NCBI RefSeq assembly: GCF_013294015.1
Contig: NZ_JABSNO010000014.1
Span: forward strand, 1-64,000
Direction of reading: 5' to 3'
DNA from: Frigoriflavimonas asaccharolytica
GTDB lineage: Bacteria > Bacteroidota > Bacteroidia > Flavobacteriales > Weeksellaceae
Length of the DNA: 64,000 nt
Shown here: positions 43,641 through 52,018 of the stretch, piece after piece
How the letters are laid out: each line of letters begins with the position of its first letter
Numbering within the stretch: position 1 is the first letter of the stretch
Translations under genes and position numbers: made by a program
The notes under the pieces: generated by a model
What the model was told of the DNA's origin: nothing
Databases searched by the model: none
Seen by the model: only the letters and a program-made list of their open reading frames with translations

Positions 43641-44375
43641 ATGAAAAAACTTTATTCTTTAGTAGCAGTTGCGATGATTTCCGCTGCTTCATTTGCACAA
43701 ACTGCAACATTCAATTTTGGTACTCAAGGCTATGCAAATGCTCAAGTAATTTCATCAGGAGTTGTTGATGCTAACGTTAGTTTCACTACGTCGCAAAATA
43801 CAGGTAGTAATCCGCCTACATATTATACTACTGGAGCAGCTATTAGATTCTACGCTGATTCTAGTACAGGAATTGGTGGTGGAATGACATTAACACCTGC
43901 AAATGGAAAAAAAATTACAAATTTGGTAATTAGCGCAGTATCCTCTACTTATGCACCGCAAATAAGTTATAGTGTTGATGGAGGAAGCCCAGTCTCTTTA
44001 ACTGCCTCATCAGCAGGAATTTACACTATTTCTGGAATTAATGCAGTATCTTCACTTACATTCTACAATAACATTACGGGTACTTCTACGCAGTTAAGAA
44101 TTCCATCTATTGAAGTAACTTATACTGGTTCATTAGCTGTAAATGATATTAAATCAATCAAAAATACTTTCGTTAAAAATACATTAGTAGAAAACGAAAT
44201 TAATTTTGGTGCAAAAGCAGAGGTGAAAATCTTCTCTACAAATGGGCAAATTGTAAAATCTGCAAGCGTTTCTGAAAATAAAAGTTTAGAAGTTTCTGAT
44301 CTTGCTCCAGGAATGTACATTGTTACAGGAATGGTAGATGGACAAGCAGTTTCTACAAAAATCGTGAAGAAATAA
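43641..44375 (+). CDS. Secreted protein with T9SS type A sorting domain
   Basis: This 244-residue protein has a signal peptide (to about residue 19, ASFAQ). A beta-sandwich region follows, rich in Gly/Ser/Thr (residues 20-160), and a C-terminal domain of about 75 residues carries NTFVKNTLVENEINFG, VKIFSTNGQIVKSASVSE and LAPGMYIVTGMVDGQ and ends STKIVKK. This C-terminal domain directs secretion and surface attachment through the type IX system, whose machinery is not in this window. The passenger domain is unrecognised. The C-terminal domain is almost the same as that of the next gene. Confidence 0.85.
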   Translation: MKKLYSLVAVAMISAASFAQTATFNFGTQGYANAQVISSGVVDANVSFTTSQNTGSNPPTYYTTGAAIRFYADSSTGIGGGMTLTPANGKKITNLVISAVSSTYAPQISYSVDGGSPVSLTASSAGIYTISGINAVSSLTFYNNITGTSTQLRIPSIEVTYTGSLAVNDIKSIKNTFVKNTLVENEINFGAKAEVKIFSTNGQIVKSASVSENKSLEVSDLAPGMYIVTGMVDGQAVSTKIVKK

Positions 44376-44400
44376 AATATTAACTTTACGTTAAGTCTAG

Positions 44401-44430
44401 CCGCTCTTTTTTTAAGAGCGGTTTTTTTTT
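44401..44430 (+). terminator. Terminator between the two T9SS cargo genes
   Basis: CCGCTCTT (44401-44408) pairs perfectly with AAGAGCGG (44414-44421), and nine T follow. The next promoter box begins two bases later. Confidence 0.9.
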
Positions 44431-44431
44431 G

Positions 44432-44439
44432 TAAATTTG
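44432..44439 (+). promoter_or_regulatory. Candidate -7 box directly behind the terminator
   Basis: TAAATTTG fits TAnnTTTG and gives about a 20-base leader to ATG 44466. Its -33 region would fall inside the terminator hairpin. Confidence 0.45.
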
Positions 44440-44465
44440 GGGTAGTATTAATTAAATCTTTACAA

Positions 44466-46037
44466 ATGAAAAAAATTTACCTTCTATTATTAATCGTTTT
44501 TACAACGCTTGGATTCGCACAAACCTACACTGCGGATTTTGAAGCAGAAACAAAATCCAGTTATGCATCTGCAGATTTGGATATTGGTACACCAGCAATA
44601 AATTGGAACCTGACAGAAACTGTGATTGGAAATTTATCCAATGATTGGTTTAATGGTACAAAAAGCTTGAGGTTTAGAGGTTACGCTGCCTCTGCTGCTA
44701 CAATGAATGCCAATAAAGCTGGAGGAATAGGTACAATCTCTTTCTCTTACAGACAATATGGTACAGATTCTCAACTTCCTTACAATGTAGATTGGAGCTC
44801 AAATGGAACTACATGGACAACCATTGGGACAATCACTGCTACTGCTACAGTTCAATTATTTAGTTTTTCACTAAACCAAGCCAATGCAAGAATAAGAATA
44901 GTAGCTGTTGGTGGCGCATCATCCAACCAAAGAATGAATATTGATGATATTTCAATCACAAACAATGGAGCTGTTGGAAGTCCAACACTTGCTGCAAATC
45001 CTACTTCTGTTGATTTCGGAAATCAAGCTACTTCTACAGCATCTGCAGCAACATCTGTTTCTGTGATAGGAAGTTCTCTTACGGTTGTACCAACGTATGC
45101 TATCTCTGGTACAAATGCAAGTATGTTTTCCGCAACGGGAACACTTACAGTATCTGGTGGTACGCTAAACGTAAATTTCACACCTACATCTATTGGTGCA
45201 AAAACAGCAACACTAACCATTACTTCTGGAGCGAATACTTCTACAGTTTCCCTATCTGGTAATGGAGTAAGTGCAGGAAATCCTTATGGTTTAAATGATG
45301 GAGCACCACTAAACATGTTGATGGAAAACTTTGAAAGTGGAACCGCAAATACAACGGCAAATCCTACCGGATGGATTAATGTTGCAGAAAACGGAAACAG
45401 AACTTGGGATACAAAAGCTTTTGGAGGAAATCAATATGCACAAATGAGCGCCTTCAGTGGTTCAGGAGTTTATAAAGTATTGCTAATAAGCCCAGCTGTA
45501 AACTTAAACAATATCAACAAGACAAATGTAACCTTTGATTGGAATTCAGGTTTTGCTAATGGTGCTACATTGGATGTATACGTTATTAAACTAGTTGGTG
45601 GTGTGATGCAAAAAACTTTATTGCAAAGCATAAATGATACTACGAATAGTTCTGGTTATGGAACTACTTTTAATACCGTAACTCTTAATCTTTCTGCTTA
45701 TTCTGGTACTGGATTTTTAGCTTTCGAATACAATGGTGATGCTGCTTCTACAACTACAACATACCAAATAGACAATGTGAATATGCCAACTACATTGGGC
45801 GTTTCAGATTTACAGAATATTAAAAACACTTTCGTGAAAAATACTTCCGTTACCAACGAAATTAATTTTGGTGCAAAAGCAAACGTGAAAATATTTTCTA
45901 TGAACGGACAGCTTGTAAAATCTGCAAACGTATCTGAAACAAAAAGCTTAGAAGTTTCTAATCTTGCTTCGGGAATGTATATCGTTACTGGAATTGTAAA
46001 CGGTGAGGCAGTTTCTACAAAAATATTGAAGAAATAA
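44466..46037 (+). CDS. Secreted multi-domain protein with T9SS type A sorting domain
   Basis: The protein is 523 residues with a signal peptide ending GFAQ (about residue 19). An N-terminal jelly-roll-like region with the NWNLTETVIGNLSNDWFNGT stretch is followed by an Ig-like/choice-of-anchor segment (residues 175-265, VDFGNQATSTASAATSVSV with LSGNG) and a second MAM/jelly-roll-like domain beginning MLMENFESGTANTTANPTGW. The T9SS C-terminal domain (VKIFSMNGQLVKSANVSE, LASGMYIVTGIVNGE) ends the protein. Such domains bind carbohydrates or mediate adhesion, and no catalytic motif is seen. Confidence 0.85.
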   Translation: MKKIYLLLLIVFTTLGFAQTYTADFEAETKSSYASADLDIGTPAINWNLTETVIGNLSNDWFNGTKSLRFRGYAASAATMNANKAGGIGTISFSYRQYGTDSQLPYNVDWSSNGTTWTTIGTITATATVQLFSFSLNQANARIRIVAVGGASSNQRMNIDDISITNNGAVGSPTLAANPTSVDFGNQATSTASAATSVSVIGSSLTVVPTYAISGTNASMFSATGTLTVSGGTLNVNFTPTSIGAKTATLTITSGANTSTVSLSGNGVSAGNPYGLNDGAPLNMLMENFESGTANTTANPTGWINVAENGNRTWDTKAFGGNQYAQMSAFSGSGVYKVLLISPAVNLNNINKTNVTFDWNSGFANGATLDVYVIKLVGGVMQKTLLQSINDTTNSSGYGTTFNTVTLNLSAYSGTGFLAFEYNGDAASTTTTYQIDNVNMPTTLGVSDLQNIKNTFVKNTSVTNEINFGAKANVKIFSMNGQLVKSANVSETKSLEVSNLASGMYIVTGIVNGEAVSTKILKK

Positions 46038-46065
46038 GTATAAAATACTTCCTTATAATTTATTT

Positions 46066-46097
46066 AAAAGTTGTTCAGAAATGAACAACTTTTTTTT
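46066..46097. terminator. Bidirectional terminator between convergent genes
   Basis: AAAAGTTGTTCA pairs perfectly with TGAACAACTTTT around GAAA, with T and A runs on either side. It serves the T9SS cargo gene (plus) and overlaps the stop of the peptidase-like gene (minus). Confidence 0.88.
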
Positions 46098-48915
46098 AGT
46101 AATATCCTCTCCTTAAAGTATTTACCAAAGAACTAAAGTTTAATACCAAAGAAAACCGTACCCTGCTAAAATAGTCTTTGAAACTAGGTTCAAAACCTAA
46201 AGTAGAATATACTGGAAGAAAGAACTCTATAAAATCTGGGATTATTTTCACCTTAACTCCAGTATCATAAATGAATTTAGATGGTACACTTTTGTTTTTA
46301 TAAAATCCTACATCTGCATACACATCAAACAATTTCCAGACGTGAGAATTTACATTTACACTTGTGATAAACTGGTTTGCGGTTGTATCTATAAAAGATT
46401 TAAAACCAGCATCTGCCAATATAAACTGCTGAGAAAGAATACCAGAAGTTGCGCTTTGGCCAACTAAATTATAGCTAAAAGAATAATTGGAAACCCGAGA
46501 AATTCCAAAATCAAATTCACTATTTCTTGTATTATTTTCTAAAAAGTATCCCGCGAAAAGGCGAAAACTCATTTTTTTATTTTTTGCAAACTCCCATCTG
46601 TAAAAGGCTTCTGCAGAAATTTTATTAAAATCTTCCATCAATTGATAGCTCGTACTGAAATATTTTTCGTGAATCAACTTATTGTCAGAATATCCAAAAT
46701 TCACATTAAATAAATTATACTTATCATATTCATTATTTAAAATTGCACGTGCACTCAAATCTTTTTCAAAATGATTGTACGAAAGAGAAAAACTTCTATT
46801 GATGGCGCTCCTAGGGTTTTTTGCCCAATCTATAGATGCAAATGCTGAATATTTTTGGTAAGCTAAATCAAAATCATAATGAAAGAAGGAACCAGCAACA
46901 CCGAAATTTAAACTTCTGAAAAAACTTTCTGATGGTCTTATTTTATAAACCACACTTCCAGAACCAGCAATTTCTTGGGTTCCAGTGCTGTAATAAGGCG
47001 TGAGCGAATATTCGAAATTTTGATCAAATAGAGATTTATTTTTAAAATTTAATCCTAGTAATATCCTATCATAAGCATTGAAAGCCAATCTTGGATTCAA
47101 ATATATCTCATTATATTCTGGATTTGGAATATCTTTTAATAATTTAAATTTAATCTTTTTCATATTTGAAAAAATGCCCTTCGTGTACAAATAATTATCT
47201 CGAAGAGAAGATTCTGGAAAAGAATTACCTTCGTTCACTTCTATTTTATATGCATTTTTATCAGGAACTTCGTAGTATTCATCGGTTTTTTTTGAAGGAG
47301 TATCATACCAATAACTTTGGACTTCCCCATTTTCCGAAAATGTTTTTAATTGAAAGGGAACAGCAAGATTGGTATTTTTCTTAATCCGAACTAATAATTT
47401 CCCATCTTCTCTTTCAAAGCTTTTTGTCTTAAAATTAACGCGCTGTTTTTCAGAAATATACTCTTCAAAAAAATTAGATGAACCATTGCTTTTTGTAGAT
47501 AGTTGATTCAAAAATTCTTCAGAACTGAGCAAAGCGTCTTTATTTTCAACTAAAAAATTTTTTAGAAAAGTTTCAAAATTGAGCTCACCCATTTTCTCGG
47601 CTACAAAATTAAATAGGCTCCCCGTTTCAAAACCACTGATTGCGTTGCTATTGAAGTTACTTAAATCTTTGAAATTCTCTCCAATTTTTTGATCAAGATT
47701 TTGTGTCATCATATATTGATAAGACAAACCATAACGGTCTGAAAGATTCAAATCTGATGCATGAAACAATTTTAAAGGTTTAATACCAAGCAATTTAGTT
47801 TCTGGTAATTTCCCCAAAAGTTTGCTTTCGCTGTAGAATTTTTTTAAATATTGTATTTCCAGATAGGATTGCAAACCATTCGTCATCCAATGGTTTTCAT
47901 TTTTATTCACAGCAAAAGTTTCTTCCATCACTTTTTGAGAAAGAATGCTAAAATAATCTAAATCTACCTGTTCAGACTCTGTGAATAATTCAAAATTAAA
48001 TTTCCAAAATTTGAGCGATTTTATGCCTACAAATTCTTCCTTATTTCTAAATTTTTCACTGATGAAAATTTTCTGCGGAAGACTTCCTGTTCTATCATTT
48101 ATAAATTTTAAATGTAACGGGGCATAAAACTCAAGATTTTCTAGAATCTCGGCATTTACGTTATATCCAAAAACGACAGGAATATTTGCGCCATCAAGAG
48201 GTACATTTATTTTTTGAAATTTTGTTTTAGAAATAAAAATTTCTGGATCAGTTTTTAAAATTCCTTCAAAATAATTGGGTAGAATTTCGGGCAAATTGCT
48301 TTCGGCATATTCAGCATTTGGCAACTCGAGTTGTATTTTCCAATGTGTATTGTAATTGGCAGTTTCTTCTATATCATTATAAAATCTATCTTTTCTTTCT
48401 CCTTTTTCAAAACTATCTGGTACAAGAAAAAAATATTTCAGCGCAACTTGATTGGTAGAAATTCCATAACCAGTGAAAGATATGGAAGGTAATTTTAATG
48501 TATATTCTAAATGCAAATTTATACTTTCGCCAGACTGCAATGGTTTATTTAAGGAAAAATAAATATTTTCTTTGGTTAAATCTATTGCAGATTTAATGCT
48601 AAAATCATCACATCTGATGTCTAAACTTTCTAATTTCCCGAGCTCATTTTTGTTTGAAAAGTATAATTCTCTATCTCTATCTTCTAATTTTCTTTCAGAT
48701 AAAGCGGTGCCTTTATTTTTGTAAGCCGCTATCCAATTGAGTAATTTGACTTCATTTACATCTGTTTGATTTTTATTGTGATAGACAATATCTTGCGAAA
48801 CTATAAGCGTTTTATAATCCGAAGAAAGTTTGGCTTGGATGTAAATAGAATCTTGTTGTGCAGAAAATTCTGCAACAAAAACAAAAAGTAAAAAAAGGAT
48901 GAGGTTTTTTTTCAA
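46096..48915 (-). CDS. Degenerate M1 aminopeptidase-like domain fused to an outer-membrane barrel
   Basis: The protein is 939 residues: a signal peptide (to about 20), then an M1-type N-terminal beta domain and a catalytic-like helical region where ENHWMTNGLQSYLEIQYL (residues 340-357) matches the W-x-N-E-G-x-x-S/T-Y-x-E zone of M1 peptidases. The zinc motif HExxH that should lie about 20 residues earlier is absent (SILSQKVMEETFAVN), and the Glu before Gly is Asn-Gly. From about residue 620 (YNEIYLNPRLAFNAYDRI) to the end, repeated amphipathic strands form a beta-barrel. It is predicted to be a non-catalytic outer-membrane protein. Its partner and role are unknown. Confidence 0.7.
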   Translation of the reverse strand: MKKNLILFLLFVFVAEFSAQQDSIYIQAKLSSDYKTLIVSQDIVYHNKNQTDVNEVKLLNWIAAYKNKGTALSERKLEDRDRELYFSNKNELGKLESLDIRCDDFSIKSAIDLTKENIYFSLNKPLQSGESINLHLEYTLKLPSISFTGYGISTNQVALKYFFLVPDSFEKGERKDRFYNDIEETANYNTHWKIQLELPNAEYAESNLPEILPNYFEGILKTDPEIFISKTKFQKINVPLDGANIPVVFGYNVNAEILENLEFYAPLHLKFINDRTGSLPQKIFISEKFRNKEEFVGIKSLKFWKFNFELFTESEQVDLDYFSILSQKVMEETFAVNKNENHWMTNGLQSYLEIQYLKKFYSESKLLGKLPETKLLGIKPLKLFHASDLNLSDRYGLSYQYMMTQNLDQKIGENFKDLSNFNSNAISGFETGSLFNFVAEKMGELNFETFLKNFLVENKDALLSSEEFLNQLSTKSNGSSNFFEEYISEKQRVNFKTKSFEREDGKLLVRIKKNTNLAVPFQLKTFSENGEVQSYWYDTPSKKTDEYYEVPDKNAYKIEVNEGNSFPESSLRDNYLYTKGIFSNMKKIKFKLLKDIPNPEYNEIYLNPRLAFNAYDRILLGLNFKNKSLFDQNFEYSLTPYYSTGTQEIAGSGSVVYKIRPSESFFRSLNFGVAGSFFHYDFDLAYQKYSAFASIDWAKNPRSAINRSFSLSYNHFEKDLSARAILNNEYDKYNLFNVNFGYSDNKLIHEKYFSTSYQLMEDFNKISAEAFYRWEFAKNKKMSFRLFAGYFLENNTRNSEFDFGISRVSNYSFSYNLVGQSATSGILSQQFILADAGFKSFIDTTANQFITSVNVNSHVWKLFDVYADVGFYKNKSVPSKFIYDTGVKVKIIPDFIEFFLPVYSTLGFEPSFKDYFSRVRFSLVLNFSSLVNTLRRGYY

Positions 48916-48934
48916 ACAATATTTTAAAAGTGAA

Positions 48935-48942
48935 CAAAGATA
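48935..48942 (-). promoter_or_regulatory. Candidate -7 box for the peptidase-like barrel gene
   Basis: Reads TATCTTTG on the minus strand, the most typical flavobacterial -7 sequence. The leader would be about 13 bases. Confidence 0.5.
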
Positions 48943-49004
48943 ACAAGCTAAATTTTAAATATTTAAAACGCTTAATTTATATACGTTTACAATATTTTAA
49001 TAGT

Positions 49005-50363
49005 TTACAAACTCGCTAAATATGCATTCCATCCTGCAATTTTGTATTCCAAAGATGCTTTTTCCGCATCGTCTGCTTTATAAATTCCTCTTCCAACGAT
49101 AATGAAATCTGAATGTAAATTTTTGAAAACGTGCTCTGGCGTATTGTATTGTTGTCCTTTTCCGTCTCCTGCAGTTGCAAGATTTACACCGGGAGTGAAT
49201 AGTAAAAGACTATCAGAAATTTCATTTTGACAGACACCTCCAATGATATTAGGATGCTCTATTGCTATTTTTTCTGCCTCGTTTCTGTAATGATTATCCG
49301 TTAATGTACCTTTTGAAGACATACCTAAAATAGCGACAATTCCGGAATTTAAAAAATATTCCATTGCAGCATAGCCACCAATTACTTGGGAGGTCACCAA
49401 ATCTGCCCAACTAGAAATTCTGTAGATTCCGTAAGAATATTGTAATTCTTGCGTATTTCCGATATCTGCAAATTTCCGATCTTCCATCAGCAAAAAATCG
49501 TGCCTTTTTGCTATTTCTAAAAGCGGAACAATTGTTTTTTCATAATCAAAATCTGTAATGATATCGATGTGCGTTTTCAAAGCAACAATATTAGGCCCTA
49601 CTTTTTCTGCCAAAGAAAGCAATTCAGAAGTTGTCAAAACATCTGCTGAAGCAATCAAGTTGGATTTTTTTGCGATCGCAATGTTTATCAATTTTTGAGA
49701 AATATGATGTTGCGTTTCTTTATTTTTTTCTTCGTAAGATTTTCTTGTTCTCTTTTCAAACTTAACAATATTCCCTTCCAAAAAATCTTTGATTCTTGCA
49801 ATCTCATCGTCCATCAAAAGATTTTCTTCACTCAACATTTCACAAACTTCTGTAATGTTGAAAAGCGTATGCACATTGTAGCCTTTCTCTTCTAGCATTT
49901 CTTTTCCACCTTGTTGGCGATCCAAAACAACTACAATATCAGAAACTGTGATTCCTTCATTTTCAATCTCGGGTATGGTTTCCAAAAGAGATTTACCAGA
50001 AGTAATGACGTCTTCTACCAAAAGACAGTTTTGTCCTTTTTTATAAATTCCTTCTATCAACTTTTTCGTGCCATAGCTTTTCGCCTCTTTTCTTTTGATG
50101 ATTAAGGGAATATAACTTTCTAGCGACATTGCCGTTGCCATTGGAAGCGCAGCGTATGGAACACCACAAATTACATCAAAATTATCCAATGGAAGCATTT
50201 CCAAAAGATAGTTTGCTAAATGTTTCAAAATTTTTGGATCTGAAGCTAATGGTCTTAAATCTACATAAAACGGACTTTCAATACCGCTTTTTAAGGTAAA
50301 TTTTCCAAATTTTATGATGCCTAATTGATAACATTCTAGAAAAAATTGTTTTTTGGTCTCCAT
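49005..50363 (-). CDS. pyrEF: Bifunctional orotate phosphoribosyltransferase / OMP decarboxylase (UMP synthase)
   Basis: The 452 residues carry out the last two steps of UMP synthesis. Residues 1-200 are PyrE, with the PRPP motif LLVEDVITSGKS at 114-125 and the flexible-loop Lys pair RKEAKSYGTKK. Residues 215-452 are PyrF. The decarboxylase is of the eukaryote-like type: SNLIASADVL, ALKTHIDIITDF (Lys263), MEDRKFADIGNT (Lys297, Asp300) and an ISSWADLVTSQVI segment as in fungal and animal enzymes. The domain order is the same as human UMPS. A single start and no frame break are seen. Confidence 0.93.
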   Translation of the reverse strand: METKKQFFLECYQLGIIKFGKFTLKSGIESPFYVDLRPLASDPKILKHLANYLLEMLPLDNFDVICGVPYAALPMATAMSLESYIPLIIKRKEAKSYGTKKLIEGIYKKGQNCLLVEDVITSGKSLLETIPEIENEGITVSDIVVVLDRQQGGKEMLEEKGYNVHTLFNITEVCEMLSEENLLMDDEIARIKDFLEGNIVKFEKRTRKSYEEKNKETQHHISQKLINIAIAKKSNLIASADVLTTSELLSLAEKVGPNIVALKTHIDIITDFDYEKTIVPLLEIAKRHDFLLMEDRKFADIGNTQELQYSYGIYRISSWADLVTSQVIGGYAAMEYFLNSGIVAILGMSSKGTLTDNHYRNEAEKIAIEHPNIIGGVCQNEISDSLLLFTPGVNLATAGDGKGQQYNTPEHVFKNLHSDFIIVGRGIYKADDAEKASLEYKIAGWNAYLASL

Positions 50364-50421
50364 TGATTTTTGAATTTTTGTAAAGTTACTATTTTAAAAA
50401 AAGTTCTGAAAATTATACACA

Positions 50422-50455
50422 AAAAAATCGTTCTTTATTTAAAAAACGATTTTTT
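50422..50455 (-). terminator. Terminator after the YkvA-like gene
   Basis: AAAAAATCGTT (50422-50432) pairs with AACGATTTTTT (50445-50455), giving a T-rich end on the minus strand. It lies 15 bp past the stop. Confidence 0.75.
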
Positions 50456-50469
50456 ATATCTAGATAATT

Positions 50470-50811
50470 TTAAGAAACTATCTCTGCGTCTACGATTTGG
50501 TTTTGCTTTATCCTATTTTCTGCTTCCCAAAGTAAAAATTTATCAACTTCTTTGATTAATTTTGGAATTACTAAAGCCAATACCGCAAAATCATCTGCTA
50601 AGCCAAGAACAGGAATCATCATCTCTGGCAGCAAATCTATGGGTGAAAGTACATACAAAAAACCTAGAAGTGGAAGAATAATATCCAAAGTCTTCATTTT
50701 GTATGTTCCGTTTCGCCACATTTTTAGCATTCTATAGATGTCTGGAACTTTTTTTAAAAAACCTTTATGCTTAATAGCTTCCTTTGCAATATGTATTTTA
50801 GAATATTTCAT
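50470..50811 (-). CDS. YkvA family (DUF1232) membrane protein
   Basis: This 113-residue protein has the DUF1232 signature LLGFLYVLSPIDLLPEMMIP and VLGLADDFAVLALVIPKLI spanning two hydrophobic segments (about residues 45-85), with a basic N-terminus. The family is widespread in bacteria and eukaryotes (RNF170-type), with no settled function in bacteria. It is monocistronic, with its own terminator and a candidate promoter. Confidence 0.85.
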   Translation of the reverse strand: MKYSKIHIAKEAIKHKGFLKKVPDIYRMLKMWRNGTYKMKTLDIILPLLGFLYVLSPIDLLPEMMIPVLGLADDFAVLALVIPKLIKEVDKFLLWEAENRIKQNQIVDAEIVS

Positions 50812-50841
50812 TTTTATATAAATTGAAGTGTTTAACTCTTA

Positions 50842-50849
50842 CAAAAATA
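50842..50849 (-). promoter_or_regulatory. Candidate -7 box for the YkvA-like gene
   Basis: TATTTTTG on the minus strand; the leader would be about 24 bases. Confidence 0.4.
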
Positions 50850-50900
50850 ATCAAAATACCTGCCAATTAATAAGTTATATAGTTAATAAAAACTTAAATT

Positions 50901-51452
50901 TTAGCGTTGTACATTATCTATGAATTCATTTGCAGTCTCGGAATTCCAATTTCTAGTGCTGGTTTCTTTCAATAAAATCCTTCCATCAATATCCAACAAA
51001 TAGGTAGTTGGAAATACAGAAGGCAACAAATTTTTGGAAAGCGGACTTTGCGCAATGTACACTGGTACACTATAATTATTTTCTTGTAAAAATTTTTTCA
51101 CGGCTGCTTCTTCATCTTGCACGGCTATTAAAACGAAATCTACTTTACCTTTTTTTGCATCGTATAATTCTTGAATGGAAGGCCATTCCGTTCTGCAAGG
51201 TGCACACCAAGTTCCCCAAAAATTAAGGAATACTGTTTTTTTACCTTTAAAGTCTTTCAAATTTGCATCTGGAACATTCATGCCTTTTAGCGCGATATCA
51301 TAATCTGTATCGTCTAGTTTCAGAGCACTTTCTACCGCTGCAATTGGAAAAAATGCATCTCGAATACTGGTTTTCACATTTGGAAAAGCAAAAATTACAA
51401 ATACGAAAACCAGCAAAATTGCTGAGAACCAATATTTTTTTACAAAATTCAT
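50901..51452 (-). CDS. TlpA-like membrane-anchored thioredoxin
   Basis: This 183-residue protein has one N-terminal helix (residues 7-24) that anchors or exports it, then a TlpA/ResA-type thioredoxin domain. The redox motif is FWGTWCAPCRTEWPS (CxxC near residue 86-89), with the cis-Pro region SVFPTTYLLDIDGRI. It reduces or rearranges periplasmic disulfides, for example in cytochrome maturation or oxidative repair. Its ATG directly follows the stop of the upstream thioredoxin-fold gene (TAAATG), so the two are translationally linked. Confidence 0.88.
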   Translation of the reverse strand: MNFVKKYWFSAILLVFVFVIFAFPNVKTSIRDAFFPIAAVESALKLDDTDYDIALKGMNVPDANLKDFKGKKTVFLNFWGTWCAPCRTEWPSIQELYDAKKGKVDFVLIAVQDEEAAVKKFLQENNYSVPVYIAQSPLSKNLLPSVFPTTYLLDIDGRILLKETSTRNWNSETANEFIDNVQR

Positions 51453-52016
51453 TTAAATTAAATTTAGAATTTCTTCGATGGTATCTTTCCCTTTATTTTT
51501 TGCGTAGTAAACTTGCAAATCATTGTGGAGATCATCAATGGTATAATTATCTGGATCGGTTTTATATTTTTTTAATAATTCCAAACCATGTTTTGGCCTT
51601 GGTCCCCAAGTATTTTTAACGGTAAAATCTTCATTAAGAATTAATACTTTTGGGATAGATTGCCCACCATTTGTAAGAAATTGATCAATCAAAGAATGAT
51701 CTTCATCTCTATGAAAAATTCTTACTTCATTTTTGCCTTCAAAAAAAGCATTCAGCGTAGGAATTGCTTGGCTTGCATCTCCGCACCAAACTTCGGAAAT
51801 AATTAATATTTTTCCGGTAAAGTTTTTAGAATCAAGCGTTGCCAAATCTTCTTCAGATGGTTTGTATACTTTTTCCATACGAGCCATTCTGTGCAAACCT
51901 AGTTCGTAATATCCTTTTTTTTGTACGTCGTCCTCATTTCGAGGGTTAGAAAGTCTTGCTGCTCCTTCTTTTTTGTAGGCTTCATAAGAAACCGCTTTGT
52001 CCCAATATTCTTTCAT
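51453..52016 (-). CDS. Thioredoxin-fold protein with a single active-site cysteine
   Basis: This 187-residue cytosolic protein has an extended helical N-terminus (residues 1-60) followed by a thioredoxin fold. In place of CxxC the active-site strand reads ISEVWCGDASQAIPTLNAFF, so only one redox cysteine (WCGDA) remains. The cis-Pro loop is GGQSIPKVLIL. This matches the thioredoxin-like family often called BSD-type or Thioredoxin_9 in Firmicutes and Bacteroidota. Monothiol chemistry, or a structural or bacilliredoxin-like role, is possible. It is between aroC (2 bp away) and tlpA. Confidence 0.8.
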   Translation of the reverse strand: MKEYWDKAVSYEAYKKEGAARLSNPRNEDDVQKKGYYELGLHRMARMEKVYKPSEEDLATLDSKNFTGKILIISEVWCGDASQAIPTLNAFFEGKNEVRIFHRDEDHSLIDQFLTNGGQSIPKVLILNEDFTVKNTWGPRPKHGLELLKKYKTDPDNYTIDDLHNDLQVYYAKNKGKDTIEEILNLI

Positions 52017-52018
52017 AT

